This document shows positions 53,892-59,840 of a DNA stretch of 59,840 bases, piece after piece. The DNA lies in the NCBI GenBank assembly GCA_013365365.1, contig JABVXU010000343.1:1-59840 (forward strand). The letters are read 5' to 3'. Under the pieces are notes generated by a model, which did no database searches, was not told where the DNA came from, and saw nothing but the letters and a program-made list of their open reading frames with translations. Each line of letters opens with the position of its first letter. The first letter of the stretch is position 1. The DNA comes from Cruorifilaria tuberocauda (taxonomy: Eukaryota > Nematoda > Chromadorea > Rhabditida > Onchocercidae). Both the position numbers and the translations under genes were made by a program.

Positions 53892-54672
53892 AGGAAAGTC
53901 TGTATAAGAAAATGGAGATTGTTTGTTCTTGTTGTAGTTTTGTTACTATTCAATAAAAAGTTCCAAATTTGGGCTATTTGACTGGTAGTGTAAAAATTTG
54001 GATAAGTTTTATGCCTTAAATATGTTATCTTTTCTCAATTTTTTCATGTTTCTAAGAAAATGCTATTAATAAAATAAATCTGCTGCTTTTTATATCATGG
54101 TTAAAGACTGGATCGAAGGGTTATTGGCAGTTGAAGATTTTCACACCGTAGGACGACTTGAAATATCAGAAATGCACTTTTGCTACGTTCAAACATGTCA
54201 ATGTTTGTTTTTGCAATGCATGTTAAATCTTCCAGACCACGATATTTAAATGATTTTTGACATTCATGCCCTCGAGTTTTTATTTCTAAAGAGCAGAGTT
54301 CTCAGTACAAGAAGTAAAAATGCGAGAAAGTATTGAGTTTGCATGCATATAAGCCGGGGATTATTGGTTCCTTTAATGTATTCCTTTAGAGTTCAATTGA
54401 TTTATTGGCGGGAAGTAATTTAATAAGCAAGAAATGCTGGACGTATAACTCACTCTTAGCGTGTAACAGTATAGCCGTATGAAATTGAATTTCTTAGTGG
54501 GAATAATTAGATGATTTTATTGGAGCACAAGTGAGAATCAGATGACAGATTTAAACTCGAAACGCATATCATCATTATTAGAGCAATAAATAAAGAGAAA
54601 TATATAAGAAATTTTAGATAATAATTTCAGCTCCGCATTATTGGATCTAAATTTAGTCATTTCCAACGATTT
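53892..54672. other. Convergent intergenic region
   Basis: About 780 bases between the 3' ends of rps-26 (+) and the class C receptor gene (-). The rps-26 polyadenylation signal is at 53952-53957. No other feature seen. Confidence 0.6.
53952..53957 (+). terminator. Polyadenylation signal of rps-26
   Basis: AATAAA 61 bases after the stop codon. Confidence 0.8.
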
Positions 54673-57600
54673 CTATACACGTACGGACTGGTGTGGTTCT
54701 AGCTGTAGTTTATACATTGAAAGGAAGACATTATGAGGCGCTGATTCTACTGTTAAATCGTTTCGTTCGTCTTCATCAATTCTTTTAACCTGTAATGAGA
54801 GTAAAAATAATTCAAATATAAAACTGTTACATATTATACTACTGCAAATTTTCCTGTTAGCGGTTAATTATTGTTTAATTGGAAATTGCTAAAGTTGGAG
54901 CATTTCAGAATGTGGGAAATTTGTTTTCTTTTGAAATTGCGATATATATAGAATTCTAAAAAATCAATCTTTCTAGTTTTATTTTATAATTAAAAAAAAT
55001 CGAATCTAATAAATAATGTTGAAGGATTATTGGAGTAATTTCTATAGAATATTAATATAAACATATCAGTGTTTGTGGAAATTCTATTAAATTTAATTAA
55101 AAGTGTTATTTACCTTTTTCTAAACTGAAAGATCTTTGGTTAATAATCATATGGAATGAAGAGAGGCTCACTTTAGGAGAACTTGATGTTGGTATTGAAA
55201 TGCGCCGACTTTTAATACCCATTTTATCATTGTTTGATTTTTTACCACCTTTTCGTCTACTGATGTGCGGATTATCTTGGTACAAATATTTCAGTTTATA
55301 CATTCGCAATTGCGTATAGACTCGTTTCAATTCAGCCTAAATTAACAATAACTCAAAGCATTCAAATATATTTATTTCTACAACAACTATACCAATTTTA
55401 TGATTAAATTTCAATCCAGATTTAAAATTGATAGAAGTAATTTAATTTGATTTGATTACCTAAGAGAAAGGAAATGATAGCATTTTTTGTAAATGAATTT
55501 TGGCAGGAATATTAGAGGAAGTTTTTCTCACCCTTATGTCTTCTGGGTTCATATCAACTATGGGCACTTCAGCGAAATCAATTGTTCCATTCAATAAATT
55601 ATCACGAAGCTTAGCCAACGATGGATGTGCTTTACTACCTGTACCTGCTAATGCTTGTATATGCCTTGTATTACCGGAACTAACCTGAAATTTCAAAAAA
55701 TTGAAATGAAATCCTCAACATTCTACTCCATAGCTTAACTATAGCATCTCAAAATTTGAATCCCTCGAAAACTCGAAATATAGAATAAATTATTGAAATA
55801 GTAACGAATATTTATTAAAAAATCAACAATTCGAAAGTATTCAATAATTTTTAATTCGAAAATTCATAAAATTTTAACTATAGCAACTAACTTTCATCGT
55901 TTTTTTTAATTTGTAATTAGAAAATAAAGTGAAGTATGCAAACTAAAGATCGCTCTATAAGCAATGGTAAATATTTTAAAGATGCCACATGAACTTTTGA
56001 GGGGAAGAAATTATTGTTTCATTGAACTTACTTTTTTTCCCCTTTTTACTATTGATATCTTTTCATTCTAAAATTTTGCCTTTTCATTCCCTCTCCCTCT
56101 CTCTCTCTTCTGTTTATTGGGAAGAAATGAAAATTTATCAATGTAGAAAGAAAGAATGAATTTTGGAAAAAAGACTAAAGAATGCTTGAAAAGGAATGTA
56201 AAAGCTGAAACTTTTTCTCTTCAAAGAGAGAAATCAAAGAGAAATGAAAACTTCCTTTTCCATATACTTTCACTTCCCTCTGTTCTCTCTTTGTCATACA
56301 AAATTAAAACTTCTGTTTTGATTAAATTTGGAACAAACAAAAGTAAAAAATTAATCACGAAATTACAAAGTATTAAGAATTACGAATTAACAATTAAGAA
56401 ATTAAGAATTAATGATTAATCATGAATTAATAATTAAAAATTAAGAATACTAAAAGGAACTAAGAAAATATTAAGGAATTAAGGAATTCTACTCTACTTT
56501 ATTCCAATAAAAAATAAAATGGAAAAAGAAATGGGTAGAAATTTAAAAGAAGAGATGATTATATGGAAAGAAAGTAAGAATAGCCGAAGAAATAAACATT
56601 TTTTTAAGGCTTTGCAAAGAAATGGCCTATTTAAAAGAGTAATCAAAGTTTACTTTAACTCTTTCTCATCATCTATGAAACAGGAAAAGCATTGCTAATT
56701 TTGAAAATTATATTACTGATTTTTACTGGACTGATTGCGGAAATGTGTATCAAACCTGGTCTAATTATACTAGTAAAAATTATGCTTATTGATTGAAGGA
56801 TAAGCAAAACTAACCAAGCAAAATTTAGGAGCAATGATAATAACGATATTTACAGAAACTGTTAAATGTAACTGTATAAATGTGATTGTCATCAATGTAT
56901 CACTATGTGCCGAATAACGTATGAAATATCTAAAAATAAAGACTATGAAGATTTCGAGTAGAAAAAAAAGTTAGATTTGAATTTACAATCATTGAAATTT
57001 ACCTAATTTGCCAGGAAACTTTCTTATTCATGATAATTTTAATAATTCTGTGTTTATCAGATAATTCTGTAATAATTAAAATGATAAATTTATATGGAAT
57101 GAATAAGAAAATTTTCTTTGTTTTAATAAAATATTAAAATGATATCACATCAAACACTATGAAATTTTCACGAATTAATTCTTATTGTTTCAGGATTTTA
57201 AAATGATTTGGTTTCTAAATTAATCGCAATTATAAATAACTTAGTTAAGATGATTAATTAGTAAAAAATCATGATCCGATATCATATTGTATTAATTATT
57301 GAACAGAAAATTCTAATTAACTATGATTAACTTAATTATAATGAATAATCATAAAGTTAATTAATATTTAACCTTAAAAAGTTTGAAAGTAATGTAACAA
57401 TTGCTTCCAAACATAAAGCAACTGTAAATTGCCATCGTTCCAACCAACTACTATTTCGTGCTTTATAACATAATCGCATTCCATAAATTAAAAATAAAGT
57501 TTCATAACCTAAAAAACAGCTTTAAGAAATTTCAAGCTAATCTAAAGAAAGAAAAAAAGACGGAATATAAGTTAAGCATCTTTCTTTTATATATTAGCAT

Positions 57601-58939
57601 TTTTTTTTTGTTTATTATTTATTATGAAAAAAATTGAAATATTACCTTAAATAAAATAACCAATGAATTATGCAAGAAAAAATGAAAATAAATTAATTCT
57701 AATTGAATTTTACAAATCAAAAAGTATATTTGTATTGGATAATTCTTTCCCTTTTTCCAATACATTTAATATATTTGCTCATTTATCTGCCAAAAAAAAG
57801 ATATTAATACCTTGCCAAACTAGGCACCATGCATGTATAGGACATTGTGGCCAAGTACTTTTCCAAAGTTCCTGATCAGCAAATGAGCCAAGCGTCCAAG
57901 CAATAAGCCCAGTTAATGTTAATGCTAACAAGCATGCCAAATATTTCATTAAATCTTCCTCTTTTACAATGACGTGGTGAGCCTTACGTACGCGATACTC
58001 TTGCAAATTCCTTTAATTATAATTTTAAATTTAGAAAAAAAAATTTTTTTGATTTTATTGAATAGCAATGAAACGAGAAATCCATTTAATAGCTTCAATA
58101 GCTTTTTCATCGATTCACATGAAATTTCACATATTTTATTGTCGAACTTAATTATCCGTAAAATTTAAAACTATCAAATCTAAACGAACTATAAGAATAT
58201 TTCTAGCTATACAAAATTTTTCAAATTGCAAAATATACCAAAGAACAAAATGACAAAACATTTTTTATTTGATATTCAAAAATTCCATTTTTTTATTAAA
58301 TGAAAAATTAAAAGTTATTTGTAGAACAAATGATTTTAATTCGATATTTGGAAAAAATTTTTGAGATTTTATAAAATTTGCCGAAAATTCGACAATTCTG
58401 TAATTTTCCTAAAATTCTATAAATTTTGTTTTTCCTTCATACACCTGTAAATTTTTAAAATGATTGATCCATAAAACGTCGAAAAACCAATTTGACGTAA
58501 CCATACCGCAAAGCAACACGTTGATGTGGCAGAATTAAACCAATCGAGCAATAACTATAATTATTTCACTCTTGCATTTTATTTTATTTTTCTTTTCCAT
58601 TCCAGAAAAAAAAAACTCAAAATACTTTTTTTTTAAATTATTTTTTTCTATTCTTCATTTTTTTTACGTAGAAAAGTTTTTCACCAAACTTACAATGCTA
58701 TATAATAAAGTAGCACCGAGAAGGAAAATTTCCATTAACGCCCAGACACGTGCTTCATGATGTCTACGACGTTCTCGAATAACAACCGATATCAGTAAAA
58801 TGCAAATTGTTGAACATAATCCATTGAAAAGCACCAAAATACTGTGATCCTGTCCCGCTTCATCGCGGCATAATGATGTATCATTGGTGCAACATGTACG
58901 AGCATAAACACGTATACCACCATGTCTTGTCCACGTACA
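54673..58939 (-). CDS. GPR158/GPR179-like class C G-protein-coupled receptor, 5' end outside window
   Basis: An orphan-type metabotropic receptor at the plasma membrane. Exons on the minus strand: 58939-58694, 58554-58445, 58010-57811, 57508-57373, 56929-56815, 55684-55532, 55336 to 55116 or 55172, and probably 54789-54673. A Cys-rich pre-membrane segment (RTCCTNDTSLCRDEAGQ) precedes helix 1 (ILVLFNGLCSTICILLISVV) and helix 2 (ALMEIFLLGATLLYSI). Helix 3 is CCFAVWLRQIGFSTFYGSII followed by LKIYR, typical of class C. Helix 4 follows YRVRKAHHVIVKEEDLMKYL. Helix 5 has ETLFLIYGMRLCYKARN, the GPR158-type motif, and helices 6-7 have FIQLHLTVSVNIVIIAPKF. The tail NPEDIR/AELKRVYTQLRMYK and NPHISRRKGG matches the conserved coiled-coil tail of GPR158/179. 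The ligand-binding (Cache) domain must lie right of the window. The C-terminal splice is ambiguous. Confidence 0.88.
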
Positions 58940-59840
58940 CTGCAAACATTACGTCAATAATCTACGGTATTTTTCATGCTTAAATTTTCAATCTTTTCAA
59001 TCATGCTTAAATTTTCAATCATTGTTCTCTTGTTTTTGTATCAAAGAAGAAAATCCTACGGGAAAATCACCATAGGAAGTGATTTATAGCTTTTTTTTAG
59101 GTTGATTTGATCATTTTCGAGAAATCCATCACTTACTTCCTCCTTCAATCATTCATAAGTAATTGAAAATTAGTGCGATGAAAAAAAAAGCATTTGAGAT
59201 TACAAAGTTGTAATGTAATGAACAATAATCACTTATCAAATTTTGATTTAAACAATGTTGCAAAATTAAATTATTTAATTATGATTCTATCATCGAAATG
59301 TTTACATTTTGTAATTTCTCTCTTTGATTTAAAATAAAATTTATTAAATGCAAAATAATTAGTATGTGAAAAATGAAGAATTGTGATGAGCGATGAAAAT
59401 GAGTGTGATTATTTTAAGGGTACGAAGGTAGATGATAATATCTTGGAAATGTTTCATTGTGATTCTTTTCCTTTTTCATCTTTCATGATAATAATATCCA
59501 AATAATTTATCTGAATGTTAACCAATTGAGAGAATTATCGATTCTTAGAAACCTCAAATCGGACGGAATGAAAAATAAGCGAAATAGTTTGATAGCTGAC
59601 TGATATAATGAATGAAATTCTTTCAGGAAAATTCTATAACCGGATCATGCCAGCTGAACAGTTCAAGAGTCCGTTTTCTCTTCATAATTAAATATATTTA
59701 CGAATACAGGAAAAGTTAGACATCGAGGAATCGTATATAAATGTAGGCTTTATCTGTCACAAACAACGAAAACTGTATGGCATATATTTATTCGCTTGAT
59801 TAAGATATTTTGTATAATTATAATTGTGTAAAGAATTCAA
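58940..59840. other. Right edge: intron or 5' part of the receptor gene
   Basis: About 900 AT-rich bases. The exon starting at 58939 begins in mid-protein, so this is presumably intron. I found no upstream exon on the minus strand and nothing convincing on the plus strand. Confidence 0.5.

Noticed and set aside
56156..56419. 87-codon Lys-rich plus-strand frame
   Set aside because: Lies in a receptor intron of the opposite strand within purine-rich simple sequence; no motif.

Overview
The window looks like a gene-dense stretch of nuclear chromosome from a parasitic (probably filarial, clade III) nematode. It is very AT-rich, its genes have many short introns, and intron ends follow the nematode TTTTCAG pattern. 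Several genes have a splice acceptor just before the ATG, as expected for spliced-leader trans-splicing. The family assignments rest on motifs read by eye; the species is inferred. No complete mobile element, rRNA gene, CRISPR array or virus was recognised.

Layout, left to right. (1) 281-2636 (+): the 3' part of a p90 RSK-type kinase (C-terminal kinase domain and tail). (2) 3795-6517 (+): a complete serine racemase-type PLP enzyme. (3) 7296-29480 (-): one very large laminin alpha-chain gene, complete from signal peptide to LG5, with two laminin IV domains (the alpha1/2, LAM-3-like layout). (4) 29481-35461: a 6-kb non-coding block with a three-copy degenerate repeat, two TG-type microsatellites and a decayed tRNA-like sequence. 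(5) 35462-35887 (+): a 22-codon ribosomal protein eL41 gene in two tiny exons. (6) 36733-39492 (+): a six-exon gene of unknown function. (7) 40377-41604 (+): prefoldin subunit 1. (8) 42421-42868 (+): RPB10/RPABC5. (9) 44452-45164 (+): a LITAF-domain protein. (10) 48206-50957 (+): a DNAJA-type Hsp40 (dnj-12-like). (11) 51668-52300 (+): TMEM107, a ciliary transition-zone protein, rebuilt here from two exons. (12) 53252-53891 (+): ribosomal protein eS26. (13) 54673-58939 (-): the 3' part (seven-helix core and tail) of a GPR158/GPR179-like class C receptor whose 5' end lies beyond the right edge.

Gene order recalls C. elegans chromosome I. There, from memory, rskn-1 sits next to the serine racemase gene (T01H8.1/T01H8.2), and dnj-12, tmem-107 and rps-26 share cosmid F39B2. 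lam-3 and rpb-10 are also on chromosome I. The window therefore looks like a conserved piece of that ancestral chromosome.

Most notable observations: three introns that must start with GC (serine racemase, laminin, rpb-10); an RSK intron that seems to end in GG; a 23-bp near-perfect hairpin between the unknown gene and pfd-1; the eL41 microgene; a two-exon TMEM107 whose first helix lies in a short separate exon; and an unrecognised six-exon gene whose apparent stop codon is probably intronic.
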